Shown here piece by piece: positions 40,501 through 51,600 of a stretch of 64,000 bases of DNA. The translations under genes and the position numbers were made by a program. Below the pieces are notes generated by a model. That model did no database searches and was not told the DNA's origin. It worked only from the letters and a program-made list of their open reading frames with translations. Every line of letters begins with the position of its first letter. Position 1 is the stretch's first letter. Origin of the DNA: Aureitalea sp. L0-47 (GTDB lineage: Bacteria; Bacteroidota; Bacteroidia; Flavobacteriales; Flavobacteriaceae); contig NZ_JAFMTQ010000006.1 in the NCBI RefSeq assembly GCF_026126405.1, forward strand, positions 1 to 64,000, in the 5' to 3' direction.

Positions 40501-42345
40501 TTACTTAATGATTACTTTTTTGCTTTGACTGAAAGAGCCATTGTTAAACGCTCTAATCACATAAGCACCTGTTGCAAGCGAACCTTTGTTAAATGTCCCC
40601 CTGTGATTATCGCCGTTATTACTAAGAGCCCCCTGGGATACGTTTCTCCCCTGTATATCTATCACTTCATACTGAACATCACCCAAGTCCTTCGTACTTG
40701 TGAGGAAAACCTCGTAAACATCTCCATTAAGCGGATAAACAGCCATTTCTGCCTCATCTGCATTGGCATCATTGTTTGCCAGTATTGGAATGTTCTCAAG
40801 GTTAAATGCTGCGATCTTAGTAGTCCATTGATTAACGATCTGGAAATACTGAGATGTAAACCAAAATGTTTCTCCATCGGGATCCATGGTCATTTGCGAG
40901 TAGTCGCCGAATCGATTCGAGAAATTCTGGAACGAACTCCCTGCCTGGATCTCTTGCTCCTGGAAACTCATTTGACCCAGAGGATCGCTTTCGAGTCGTC
41001 CAGTATAGTATATTCCAACGGCGTTGCTCGCACTACCCCTGCTGTATGCTAAGGCGATGTTTCCGTTTACATCCATTCCCATACTTCCCATGAATCGGCT
41101 TTCACTATCGTTACGCGTCCAGGTTCCTTCCTGATAAATAGACCATGGGCCTGTACCTGTATTTCTCAACTCTATCCAACGAATTCCCACACGGTTGCTT
41201 CCATCAACATCAACGTTAAAGTTAACCAGGAACGAATTATGACCCGTGAAACTGCGATAATTAGCCATATATGAAATGATTCCTGCCTGGCTTGATAATC
41301 GCTGAGAAGTCCCAGGCTGTTGAACATCACCCACGCTAAATGGGAAGAAGGTCCCGTCGAAAGGTTGCACCGGAATAAGAGCCGGTGCTGAAATCGTCGA
41401 ATTACCAGGAGTTACAAAATCAACATCGATCTCCCAAATTTTAATATGATCGAAAGTCACTCCAGGCCAACCGTCGTCCTGCAAATAAACGATGTATCCG
41501 GGAACATTTGCCGGAGCAGTGTTTCCCACGAGGTTTGCCGGTTCCGGACTGAATACCGTGTTCGGATTAAAAATGACGCCGGGAAGGTTAAATCCAATGA
41601 TTGCCGGATTAGGATCGCCAGCGATCATGGCAGCACGGTCTAAAGTGTAAACCCTGTTCCCTGTAAATTTATTAGCAGTTAGATAGTAAGCGTCCGGCCA
41701 AACTGAGTAGTGAGGGTAGTCTGGAAAAGCATCTAAAGGGAAGCTGTATAAATTATACGTTCCTGTAGGGTCCGGAGTAGTAGAAACACCGATAATCAGT
41801 GCGTCGTCACTGGTACGAAACTGACTCACAAAAAAACGATCTGCCAGTTGGTCATACATTACGATGGGATCACCGTCGTTGTTACCCGAGCCAAGAAAAG
41901 TACTTAAAGGTGTTGGTCCTGCAAGGAGATTACCGCTCTTATCAAATATTTTTATTCTCAGGTTAACACCATGTACGTAGTGATTCGGACCTGCGGCGCC
42001 CGTTGGGTCCGGAGGAATTGCATTACCTGCTTCCGATACATTGGATCCTATGAAATTCACCAGGATTTCTCTGGCCTGGCGCGTAGGTTCAGCCTCCTGG
42101 GCTAGCGGATCGGCACCTAACGGTAAGGCATCCGGATTGGATTTTGGCGCCTGGCGTAAATTGTTCTGAATAATAATTGGATCATCCAGATCGGTAACCG
42201 GTACTGAGGTTTCATAATCTCGGAACGGAAGGGTTTCCCCAATGAAGGTTCCGTATTCAATGCTGGCGGCCTGGAATTCAGATTGAGCTAACGAAAGCGT
42301 ACTCGAAATCATAGCAGTTGCCAGCAGCAAGTAAATTTTTCTCAT
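40501..42345 (-). CDS. Large T9SS-sorted secreted protein, short paralogue
   Basis: A 614-residue secreted protein. Signal peptide to about residue 20 (SLAQ); a long core (about 95-520) with PPDPTGAAGPNHYVHGVNLRIKIFDKSGNLL, GDPIVMYDQLADRFFVSQF and MTMDPDGETFWFTSQYF that looks beta-propeller-like; and a T9SS type A sorting domain (about 530-614). It aligns along its core with the two larger neighbours but lacks their CARDB and GEVED domains. The function is unknown; surface location is predicted from the sorting domain. Confidence 0.85.
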   Translation of the reverse strand: MRKIYLLLATAMISSTLSLAQSEFQAASIEYGTFIGETLPFRDYETSVPVTDLDDPIIIQNNLRQAPKSNPDALPLGADPLAQEAEPTRQAREILVNFIGSNVSEAGNAIPPDPTGAAGPNHYVHGVNLRIKIFDKSGNLLAGPTPLSTFLGSGNNDGDPIVMYDQLADRFFVSQFRTSDDALIIGVSTTPDPTGTYNLYSFPLDAFPDYPHYSVWPDAYYLTANKFTGNRVYTLDRAAMIAGDPNPAIIGFNLPGVIFNPNTVFSPEPANLVGNTAPANVPGYIVYLQDDGWPGVTFDHIKIWEIDVDFVTPGNSTISAPALIPVQPFDGTFFPFSVGDVQQPGTSQRLSSQAGIISYMANYRSFTGHNSFLVNFNVDVDGSNRVGIRWIELRNTGTGPWSIYQEGTWTRNDSESRFMGSMGMDVNGNIALAYSRGSASNAVGIYYTGRLESDPLGQMSFQEQEIQAGSSFQNFSNRFGDYSQMTMDPDGETFWFTSQYFQIVNQWTTKIAAFNLENIPILANNDANADEAEMAVYPLNGDVYEVFLTSTKDLGDVQYEVIDIQGRNVSQGALSNNGDNHRGTFNKGSLATGAYVIRAFNNGSFSQSKKVIIK

Positions 42346-42420
42346 GGTTTATTTTTTTTAGAAGTCAGACAATATATCCATATTTCATAAGTTATGCCGT
42401 GGAATTATAAAAACTTTATA

Positions 42421-42446
42421 AAAAAAGGCGGCCAATATGGCCGCCT
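42421..42446 (-). terminator. Intrinsic terminator GGCGGCC/GGCCGCC
   Basis: Perfect 7-bp GC stem (42427-42433 with 42439-42445) with a T run on the minus strand, ending the gene at 42469. Confidence 0.9.
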
Positions 42447-42468
42447 TAAACTTTAGCTTTTCTTCGAA

Positions 42469-45393
42469 TTACTTAACAATAATCCTTGCAGTCTGATAGG
42501 CTGTTGTGGTTTGACCCCCCACCTTCAGAAGGTAAACTCCACTAGCTAATTTTGCCATATCGAGATTTAACTTGTACTGTCCGTTGATCTTAGGAATTTT
42601 CTTGTTAAATCCAAGTTCCTGGCCAAGAACATTATACACTCCAAGGAATACTCCTCCATCGAAATCTGTGTCTAGAGTAACCTCAAATTGGTTGTTCGAT
42701 TTAGAAACTACGATCAACTCACCATCTCTGATAGCTCGGTCATCGAGGCTAAGTGTACCAATATTTGCCGTGTAATCTTCTGTCTCTCCAAATTCGGCCT
42801 CATCGCAGGCTGCTGGTACGGGTCCCTGCCAGTTGGACTTGGCTCTCATCAGGTGAGTCCCTGTCTGTGCGTTTGGCGGGATCACAAGATCAAATGTTTC
42901 AGTATAAGTGCCTGCTCCCTGCCCTGGCGCAATTACATAATTTGTAACAACACGCTCATTGGCAGCAAAAACATTATCATCGTTAAAGTCAATCCATACT
43001 GTGATGAACTGGTCTCCATAACCTGTCGTAACAGTTAGGTCATAAGTAGTATCCTGCTCTAAGTTTGCTTCCAAATTGGTAAAATTACCATATCCTTCGC
43101 AACCGGATGCATTGTTGATCTCTGCTATAGAAAAGAGCTGGAATCCATCACCAAACGAACAATCTGAATTTGGCATACATAGCTCGTTCTCAACTACCGA
43201 TGTGGTTTCGTCGTTAGCATTGTCCTGGTCACTTCCAAGAGACGTTTTGGCTGTAAATGTATAAGATCCTAACTCGGAAAGATCGGCTGTTTGAGTGAAA
43301 TCGTAATCCACTTCTTCTTCGGAATTAATAGTTCCTGAAAAGGTCTCAACTACCGGAGTCCCTCCGTCAATACTGTATTCCACGTCGAAATTCGACTGAG
43401 GATTCGCACCGAAATTCTTGATCGTCACCGTAACTGTTTCATCCTCTCCAAGGCTAAATCCACTTACAGGAGCAGCGATCTCAAGCGCTCCAACATCGTC
43501 ACCCAACAGGTGCTTCACAGTCTTTGTGAAATTATCATTCGGATTAAATTCATCACCTGGTAGCAATGCTGTAACTTCTACTTCGTGTTCCTGGCCTGGG
43601 GTTGAAAGATCAAGCGTGGCGGTAAATGTATAGGTATCCGTTTCGTTAGGTGCAATGGATCCTACATAGTTTTCCGTAGCAATGAGGTTTCCATCAAGAC
43701 GAAGTTCCAGGGGAACATTGGTTTGTGCTGCCGAACCAAAATTACGAACGCTTACTTCAACGGTTTCTGCATTTGTAAGCACACCATTTTCGGGTTGCAC
43801 AATGTCGTTGACTCCAACATCGTTTGCAAAACCTCCCGACAAAGAGAAAGAAGCAACTTGCGTTCTCCATTGGTTATTCGCCGAAAAATAATCCGAAGTA
43901 AACCAGAAAGTGAAGTTATTCGGATCCATGGTCATATGCGAGTAGTCACCATATCGGTTACTGTTCGTTCGCACACCTGGTCCGTCGATGATAACTGTTT
44001 CGGCCACTGTCATTTGTCCTAAGGGATCTCCGTCGAAACGCCCTGTATAACGTAACGAAGGTGCAAGGTTATTACTTCCAGTTGTGTATCCCAGGGCAAT
44101 ATTACCTGCTGCATCCATAGCACCACTACTCATAACACGGCTATGTCCGTCGAGTATAGCATAGGTTCCTTCCTGGAAAATAGTCCATGGATTCGCGCCA
44201 TCGTTCCTTAGTTCGATCCATCGGATTCCTCCCGTTAGGTTCCCATCAATGAATGTATTGAAGGTGATCAACCACGAATTGTGCGATCCGAAATCTCGAT
44301 AATTCGCTGCGAAAGAAACAATTCCTCCGTGAGCAGCGAGACGTTGATTTGTACCTGGCTGAAACAATGCTCCGTTTCCATTTCCAAATATTTCTCCTGC
44401 ATCAAAAGGGTCGGTAGGAATTTCCAGTGGGGCTGAGATCGTTGAATTCCCAACATTATTCCAATCCATATCGATCTCCCAAACCTTCAGGTGGTCGAAA
44501 GTAATAGCTCCCGTCCATCCATCATCCTGCAGATAAACTATATATCCTGGAGTACTGGTATCTACAACTGTTCCGGTAAGATTCACCGCAGCAGGACTCT
44601 TTACAGTTTGAGGGTTTATTACGATCTGCGGAAGGTTGAATATTAGTATTTGTGGATTCGCACCTCCGGCGAGCATCACGTCGCGTTCCATCACAAAACC
44701 CTGTGTGGTTTGACCATTAAGGTTCACGGTTCCATAATAACCGTCATGCCAAACACCGTATTTAGGATAATCCGGGAAACCACTGAATTGGTACTGCCAA
44801 ACATTATAGGCTCCTGTTGGATCATTAGTATCTGAAACTCCAATTACTAAAGAGTTATTCAATGATCCAAAAGCACTCATCACCCAACGGTCGGCTAACT
44901 GATCATATAGCACAATAGGGTCACCGGGGCTATTAGAAATACCAAGAAAGCCAGCGATAGAGGTAGGACCCGTGATGAGAGTTCCGGTCTTATCGAAAAT
45001 CTTCACCAAAAGGTTCACCGAGTGCATATAATGATTCGGACCTACGGCACCGGTAGGATCGGGTGGAAAAACACCACCAGCCTCCGATGAGGATGCACCA
45101 ACAAAGTTCTGTTCCAATGGTAGACTTTCTATCTGGCCCGGTTCGGTTTGCATATCCGGGATCACGGTTGTGGTTGGAACAGTCTCTGGTGTAGTATTCA
45201 CCAGTTGGTCTAAGATCATTGTCTGCTCTTTGGCATCATAATACTGACTCTCCATTGTAGGAAAATCCCTCAGAGGAGCAGTTTTCCCGAGGAAGGTTCC
45301 GGTTATTATTTCACTTGGTGGATAGGTTTCCTGGGCATTCAGAACTATACAAAAGAGCATAGCTAATGCCACAAAAGGAGTTTTTAGGTTCAT
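42469..45393 (-). CDS. Giant T9SS-sorted secreted protein with CARDB and GEVED domains
   Basis: A 974-residue protein. Signal to about residue 20; propeller-like core (about 100-525) with PPDPTGAVGPNHYMHSVNLLVKIFDKTG and GDPIVLYDQLADRWVMSAF; two CARDB-like domains (about 530-740, DVGVNDIVQPENG and DVGALEIAAPVSG); a GEVED-type domain (about 745-880) with TVWIDFNDDNVF and FGETEDYTANIG; and a T9SS sorting domain (about 895-974). It is a close paralogue of the next gene. Probably a cell-surface or released adhesin or enzyme; no catalytic motif is evident. Confidence 0.87.
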   Translation of the reverse strand: MNLKTPFVALAMLFCIVLNAQETYPPSEIITGTFLGKTAPLRDFPTMESQYYDAKEQTMILDQLVNTTPETVPTTTVIPDMQTEPGQIESLPLEQNFVGASSSEAGGVFPPDPTGAVGPNHYMHSVNLLVKIFDKTGTLITGPTSIAGFLGISNSPGDPIVLYDQLADRWVMSAFGSLNNSLVIGVSDTNDPTGAYNVWQYQFSGFPDYPKYGVWHDGYYGTVNLNGQTTQGFVMERDVMLAGGANPQILIFNLPQIVINPQTVKSPAAVNLTGTVVDTSTPGYIVYLQDDGWTGAITFDHLKVWEIDMDWNNVGNSTISAPLEIPTDPFDAGEIFGNGNGALFQPGTNQRLAAHGGIVSFAANYRDFGSHNSWLITFNTFIDGNLTGGIRWIELRNDGANPWTIFQEGTYAILDGHSRVMSSGAMDAAGNIALGYTTGSNNLAPSLRYTGRFDGDPLGQMTVAETVIIDGPGVRTNSNRYGDYSHMTMDPNNFTFWFTSDYFSANNQWRTQVASFSLSGGFANDVGVNDIVQPENGVLTNAETVEVSVRNFGSAAQTNVPLELRLDGNLIATENYVGSIAPNETDTYTFTATLDLSTPGQEHEVEVTALLPGDEFNPNDNFTKTVKHLLGDDVGALEIAAPVSGFSLGEDETVTVTIKNFGANPQSNFDVEYSIDGGTPVVETFSGTINSEEEVDYDFTQTADLSELGSYTFTAKTSLGSDQDNANDETTSVVENELCMPNSDCSFGDGFQLFSIAEINNASGCEGYGNFTNLEANLEQDTTYDLTVTTGYGDQFITVWIDFNDDNVFAANERVVTNYVIAPGQGAGTYTETFDLVIPPNAQTGTHLMRAKSNWQGPVPAACDEAEFGETEDYTANIGTLSLDDRAIRDGELIVVSKSNNQFEVTLDTDFDGGVFLGVYNVLGQELGFNKKIPKINGQYKLNLDMAKLASGVYLLKVGGQTTTAYQTARIIVK

Positions 45394-45481
45394 AGTTAAA
45401 GTTTTAGCTGATTAATTTTTTGCTGGCAGAAGGTACGGCGAATAAATGAATTCAGAAACCTACCAAACCAGTAGACAAAAG

Positions 45482-45507
45482 AAGGGGTGACTAAAATACC
45501 ACCCCTT
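45482..45507 (-). terminator. Intrinsic terminator AAGGGGTG/CACCCCTT
   Basis: 8-bp stem (45482-45489 with 45500-45507), weak T run on the minus strand, directly after the gene at 45531. Confidence 0.7.
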
Positions 45508-45530
45508 TCTTTATTATTGTTTCTGAGGAA

Positions 45531-48458
45531 CTATTTCACAATAATCCTTGCGGTTTTATACATTCTATTATACTGCCCGCCTACTTTGATAAGGTAGACG
45601 CCACTGGCTGCTGCAGACATGTCCAGGTTCAGGTTATAAGTGTTACCGGATTGGTTCAACACTTTGTAACCCAGTTGCTGTCCGAGTGTGTTATAGATTG
45701 CCGCAAACACTTCTCCGTCAAAATCGGTAACCAATGAAACTTCAAATTGATTGTTTGGTAAAGTGGTTACTCTTAGATCGGAATCGCGGAATGCAATATC
45801 TTCCAGGCTCAATGATCCGATATTTGCCGAATAATCTTCGGTTTCACCAAACTGGGTTTGCTCACAGGCATTTATTGGCACCGGAGCCTGCCAGTTGGTC
45901 TTTGCTCTCATGATGTGCTCGCCTGCCGCAACACCCGCCGGTACAACAAGGTCGAAGGTCTCAGTATAGCTCCCACTTCCCTGTCCGGGCGCGATAACAT
46001 AGTCCAGCACAACACGCTCGTTCGGACTAAAATTGAAATCGTCGTTAAAGTCGATCCACACAGTAACATGCTGATCACCATAACCTGTAGTAACCGTTAA
46101 GCTGTAGGTAGTATCTTCTTCCAGATTTGCTACCTGGTTTCTGAAATCACCGTAACCTTCACATCCTGATGGATTGTTTATTTCCTGGATTGAAAACAAT
46201 TGGAATCCATCTCCGAAAGAACAGTCGGGATCTGGCTGACAAAGCTCATTCTCGATAGTTGTACTTGTTTCGTCGTTAGCTGTATCCTGGTCACCTCCAA
46301 GAGATGTTGATGCTGTAACGGTATAAGTTCCTAAGGCAGTAAAATCACCCTGTTGGGCAAAGTCGAAACTTACCTCTTCTTCGGAATTTATCGTACCACT
46401 AAAACTTTCAACTACGGCGGCACCTCCGTCAATGGAGTACTCAACGTCGAAATTTGTCTGCGGATTCGCACCAAAATTTTTCACTGTGATAGTCACAGTT
46501 TCATCACCCAATCCTTGTCCGGATTGAGGAGCAGTGATCTCGAGCGCTCCTACATCGTTACCAAACAGGTGAGTTACCTCCTTGCTGAAACCATCGTTGG
46601 TATTAAACTCGTCGGCCGCCAATAGTGTGTTCACTTCGATATTGTAAGTCTGACCTACTGTAGAAAGGTCCACAGTAGCGGAAAATGTATAGGTGTCTGT
46701 GGAATTGGCTGCTATATTACCTGTATAGCTTTCGGAAGCAATAAGGTTGCCGTCTACACGCAATTCCAAAGGAATACTCGTTTGGTCTGCCGTACCGTAA
46801 TTTCGGATACTCACCTCAACGGTTTCAGAATTTGTCAATACACCATTGACCGGCTGAATGATATCGTTCACACCCACATCATTGGTGAATCCACCCGATA
46901 AAGAGAAAGATGCGATCCTGGAAACCCAGAAATTATTAGCACTGAAGTATTCAGCCGTATGCCAGAAGGTGAAATTGTCCGGATCCATAGTGAGATGGGA
47001 ATAATCCCCAAATCGGTTAGTGTTCGTTTGAACACCTATTCCGTCTACGATTGTTGTTTCGGCAACGGTCATTTGTCCTAATGGATCACCATCAAACCTA
47101 CCTGTATATCGCACTCCTACCGGCAGCGTTCCGCTGGCAATATTAAATCCGAGTCCGATATTTCCACCAGCATCCATAGCTCCACTACCCATAAATCGGC
47201 TCTGGCCGTCGTTGGGTGCGTAAGTTCCTTCCTGGAACACGGACCAATCGTTTACGGCATCGTTTCGCAATTCTACCCAACGTACACCAGATGTATCATT
47301 TCCGTCAACGTCTACATTAAAGGTTACTAACCACGAATTATGTGATCCGAAACTCCTGTAATTGGCAGCAAAAGAAATTACACCGCCTATCATATCGATC
47401 TTATTGCTGGTACCCGGTTGATTCACGTCTCCAGTTCCGAAGGGTGCAAAAACCGAATCGAAAGGTGCCACAGGCACTTCCAGGGGTGACGAGATCGATG
47501 AATTACCAATATTTGCCCAATCCACATCGATTTCCCAGATCTTCAGGTGGTCGAAGGTAATACCTCCGCCCCAGCCGTCGTCCTGGAGATATACGATATA
47601 ACCCGGTATGTTTGGTGGAAACACCGTGCCGGTAAGGTTTGCAGGTTCAGGACTAAATACTGTGTTAGGATTATTGTTAACTCCCGGAAGGTTAAATCCA
47701 ACGATCTGTGGATTCGCACCACCTGCGAGGATAACATCGCGTTCCATTACATAGGTTGTATTCCCTGAGAATTTATTCGCTGTTACATAATAACCATCCG
47801 GCCAAACCGAATAGTGAGGGTAATCCGGGAAGGAATCAAGAACAAATTCATATACATTATAAGCCCCTGTGGGATCATTTGTTACGGAGACACCTAATAC
47901 GAGCGAGTTTGGTGCTGCTCCAAACTGACTTACAAAATAACGATCTGCCAGTTGGTCGTACATCACGATAGGGTCTCCACTATTATTTCCGGAACCGAGA
48001 AAAGATCCCAGAGATGTCGGTCCGGCAAGCAATGTCCCTTGCTTGTCAAAAATTTTCACTACCAGATTTACAGCGTGAACATAGTGGTTAGGTCCTACAG
48101 CTCCGGTTGGGTCCGGAGGAGTTGCGCCACCCTCAGCTGCCGTGGCTCCGTCAAAGTTTTCTTCCAGGGCGAAGCTGGCAATGCGTCCAGCGGTCTTTTG
48201 AGCCACAGGATCGTCTCCTAAAGGTAAAGCCGCAGCATTTACCTTTTCGTTCGCCCTTAAATTGTTAGGAATGATCTTTAGGTTTTTCGGATCCGTGTTT
48301 TCTGAAGCATCCACGGTAGGAAAGTCTCTTAAAGGAATTGTTTGTTTCACGAATCGTCCATAGGAAACAGACGAAGGTGGATTACTCTCCTGTGCAAAAA
48401 TGCCGCATACAGAAAATACAGCCAACACAAGTAGCAAATTTTTCATTTTCATAGTCAA
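45531..48458 (-). CDS. Giant T9SS-sorted secreted protein with CARDB and GEVED domains
   Basis: A 975-residue paralogue of the preceding protein with the same domain order: signal (MKNLLLVLAVFSVCGIFAQ), propeller-like core (about 95-525), two CARDB-like domains (about 530-740), GEVED-type domain (about 745-885) and T9SS sorting domain (about 900-975). Its N-terminal 90 residues also share ALPLGDDPVAQ with the 614-residue protein, which has ALPLGADPLAQ, linking all three. Three in-frame ATG codons lie within the first five residues, so the exact start is open. Confidence 0.86.
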   Translation of the reverse strand: MTMKMKNLLLVLAVFSVCGIFAQESNPPSSVSYGRFVKQTIPLRDFPTVDASENTDPKNLKIIPNNLRANEKVNAAALPLGDDPVAQKTAGRIASFALEENFDGATAAEGGATPPDPTGAVGPNHYVHAVNLVVKIFDKQGTLLAGPTSLGSFLGSGNNSGDPIVMYDQLADRYFVSQFGAAPNSLVLGVSVTNDPTGAYNVYEFVLDSFPDYPHYSVWPDGYYVTANKFSGNTTYVMERDVILAGGANPQIVGFNLPGVNNNPNTVFSPEPANLTGTVFPPNIPGYIVYLQDDGWGGGITFDHLKIWEIDVDWANIGNSSISSPLEVPVAPFDSVFAPFGTGDVNQPGTSNKIDMIGGVISFAANYRSFGSHNSWLVTFNVDVDGNDTSGVRWVELRNDAVNDWSVFQEGTYAPNDGQSRFMGSGAMDAGGNIGLGFNIASGTLPVGVRYTGRFDGDPLGQMTVAETTIVDGIGVQTNTNRFGDYSHLTMDPDNFTFWHTAEYFSANNFWVSRIASFSLSGGFTNDVGVNDIIQPVNGVLTNSETVEVSIRNYGTADQTSIPLELRVDGNLIASESYTGNIAANSTDTYTFSATVDLSTVGQTYNIEVNTLLAADEFNTNDGFSKEVTHLFGNDVGALEITAPQSGQGLGDETVTITVKNFGANPQTNFDVEYSIDGGAAVVESFSGTINSEEEVSFDFAQQGDFTALGTYTVTASTSLGGDQDTANDETSTTIENELCQPDPDCSFGDGFQLFSIQEINNPSGCEGYGDFRNQVANLEEDTTYSLTVTTGYGDQHVTVWIDFNDDFNFSPNERVVLDYVIAPGQGSGSYTETFDLVVPAGVAAGEHIMRAKTNWQAPVPINACEQTQFGETEDYSANIGSLSLEDIAFRDSDLRVTTLPNNQFEVSLVTDFDGEVFAAIYNTLGQQLGYKVLNQSGNTYNLNLDMSAAASGVYLIKVGGQYNRMYKTARIIVK

Positions 48459-48591
48459 TGATTTTAGTTGATTTTCTTTTTGAAGGGTTGAAGATACGGC
48501 TAAAAAGCGAATTCAAAAACCTACAAAACAAATAGAGAATATCACTTCTATTATATGTGTCCCATTTCCCAGATAATAATTTTTATTTAGT

Positions 48592-48599
48592 TATTTTTG
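48592..48599 (+). promoter_or_regulatory. purL promoter -7 box (TATTTTTG)
   Basis: Exact TAnnTTTG match 33 bases before the chosen purL start. It excludes the longer frame beginning at 48557. Confidence 0.65.
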
Positions 48600-48631
48600 C
48601 TCTTTGTTCAAAGTACTCTAAAAAGCATCAG

Positions 48632-51600
48632 ATGATCCACTTTTTTGGTGACGTAAAAAACACTGTTTTTGCTGTCCAGTCCACCGACGATCTTTCTCCT
48701 CGAACCATAGAAAAACTAACTTGGTTATTTGGTAACCAACCTAAAATAGAACAGTCCGCGATAGCGGATTTTTTTGTTGGCCCGAGAGCTGCCATGGTAT
48801 CTCCATGGAGTACAAATGCCGTGGAGATAACCGAAAATATGCACGTCGAAGGAATCACGAGAATCGAAGAGTTTCATCACGTAAGTGAAGACTACTCGGA
48901 TTTCGACCCCATGCTCTCCCAGAAATACAATTTATTGGATCAGGACATTTTTGATCTTCATATTGAGCCGGAACCTATAAAAGAGATTAGCGATATCGCT
49001 GCCTATAATGAGCAGGAAGGACTTGCTTTAAATAGTGATGAAGTTGAATACCTGAAGCAGCTTTCCGAAAAACTTGGCAGAAAATTAACCGACAGTGAGG
49101 TATTCGGTTTCAGCCAGGTGAACAGTGAGCATTGCCGACACAAGATCTTCAACGGAACCTTCGAGATAGATGGTGAAACCATGCCGAGTTCCCTTTTTAA
49201 ACTAATTAAGAAAACCTCGGCAACACACCCTAACGAAATTGTTTCTGCCTACAAGGACAACGTTGCTTTTATAAAAGGGCCTGAAGTAGAGCAATTTGCA
49301 CCTAAGACTGCCGATAAACCGGACTTCTATCAAACTACGCCCTTCCAAAGTGTAATTTCTCTCAAGGCGGAGACTCACAATTTCCCGACTACAGTTGAGC
49401 CCTTCAATGGAGCTGCTACCGGGAGTGGTGGAGAGATCCGTGACCGCCTGGCAGGAGGTAAAGGTTCACTACCACTTGCAGGAACCGCTGTTTACATGAC
49501 CTCCTATTCCAGGCTAATGGACAACAGACCATGGGAAAAGGCTATGAAAGAAAGAAACTGGTTGTATCAAACTCCAATGGACATATTGATTAAAGCCAGT
49601 AACGGAGCATCGGATTTCGGTAATAAGTTCGGACAACCGCTTATAGCGGGTTCCGTGCTCACCTTCGAACATGAAGAAGAAGCTCGAAAATTAGGTTTTG
49701 ACAAAGTGATCATGCTTGCCGGTGGAATCGGTTATGGAAAAGCTTCACAGGCCATCAAGGATATACCACAAACCGGTGATAAGGTTGTCATCCTGGGAGG
49801 TGAAAACTATCGGATCGGAATGGGTGGTGCTGCTGTTTCCTCTGCTGATACTGGCGAATTCGAAAGTGGAATAGAACTAAATGCCGTGCAGCGTTCCAAT
49901 CCTGAAATGCAGAAACGCGCTGCCAATGCCGTTCGAGGTATGGTAGAAAGCGAAGAGAATCCAATCGTATCCATCCACGATCACGGAGCAGGAGGACATT
50001 TGAATTGCCTCAGTGAATTAGTGGAAGAGACCGGTGGACATATCGACCTGGACAAATTACCGGTGGGTGACCCTACCCTTTCTGCCAAGGAATTGATCGG
50101 GAACGAATCCCAGGAACGAATGGGACTCGTTATTGGGGAAGATGATATAGAAACCCTGAAACGTATTGCCGAACGCGAGCGATCTCCAATGTATGAAGTT
50201 GGAGAAGTAACCGGGGATCATCAATTCTGTTTCCAAAGCAGCTCAACAGGTGAGAAACCTATGGATTTTGCATTGGAAGATATGTTTGGAAGTTCGCCTA
50301 AAACAGTAATGCAGGATAGATCCATTCAAAGAAATTACAAGAATCCTGACTACGATTCCGGACGTTTGCACGAATACCTGAATATGGTGCTACAACTGGA
50401 AGCAGTGGCCTGCAAGGATTGGCTTACAAATAAAGTAGACCGCTGTGTTACGGGTAGAGTGGCGAAGCAACAATGTGCTGGCCCACTACAATTACCGTTG
50501 AACAACTGCGGTGTGATGGCTCTTGATTACAATGGAAAAGAAGGTGTAGCCACTTCGATCGGACACTCACCAATTAGCGGATTGATAGACCCCGTGGCGG
50601 GTTCGCGTAACTCCATTGCTGAAGCGCTAACAAATATTGTCTGGGCTCCCCTGGAGAAAGGAATGAAAAGTATTTCACTTTCCGCGAACTGGATGTGGCC
50701 TTGTAATAACGAAGGAGAAGATGCCAGGCTGTACAAAGCTGTTAAAGGAGTAAGTGATTTTGCCATAGAACTAGGCATCAATGTACCTACGGGTAAGGAC
50801 TCCCTTTCGATGAAGCAAAAATACCCGAACGAAGAAGTTATCGCTCCCGGTACTGTAATCATCTCGGCGGCGGGACATTGTAAAGATGTGAAACAGGTTG
50901 TGGAACCTGTGCTTCAAAAGGGTGCCGGCAGTATCTACTATATCAATATATCACAGGACAAGTTTAAGCTGGGAGGTTCGTCCTTTGCTCAAATACTGAA
51001 TACTATTGGTTCTGAAGCACCTACTGTGACGGATGCGTCCTATGTGGTGACCGTGTTCAATGCGCTTCAGAAATTAATTTCAGAAGAAAAGATAGCCGCA
51101 GGTCATGATGTCGCTGCAGGCGGTTTGATCACAACCTTGCTTGAAATGTGCTTTGCTGATGTGAATCTCGGAGCACAACTTGATCTGTCTGAATTAGGTG
51201 ATTCTCTTATCCCGATTCTCTTTTCTGAAAATTGTGGAGTTGTGATCCAGGCACAGAATGATTCCGAAGTAGAAACAATGCTAAAATCTGAAGGTATAGC
51301 CTTCCATAAGATTGGATCTGTAAGTTCAGATGACTCGCTTCAACTTACTCACAATGAGGTGACTGAAGAATTTAACATTACTGAATACCGCGATGTTTGG
51401 TATCAGACTTCTTACTTGCTTGACCGAATGCAAAGTGGTGCAGCTCAGGCAAAAGAGCGGTTCGATAACTACAAGAACCAACCACTAAAGTTCAATTTCC
51501 CGAATCATTTTACAGGCGAGCTACCTGTTGTAGACACTTCAAAACCGAAGATCAAAGCGGCGGTTATTCGTGAGATGGGAAGTAACAGTGAACGCGAAAT

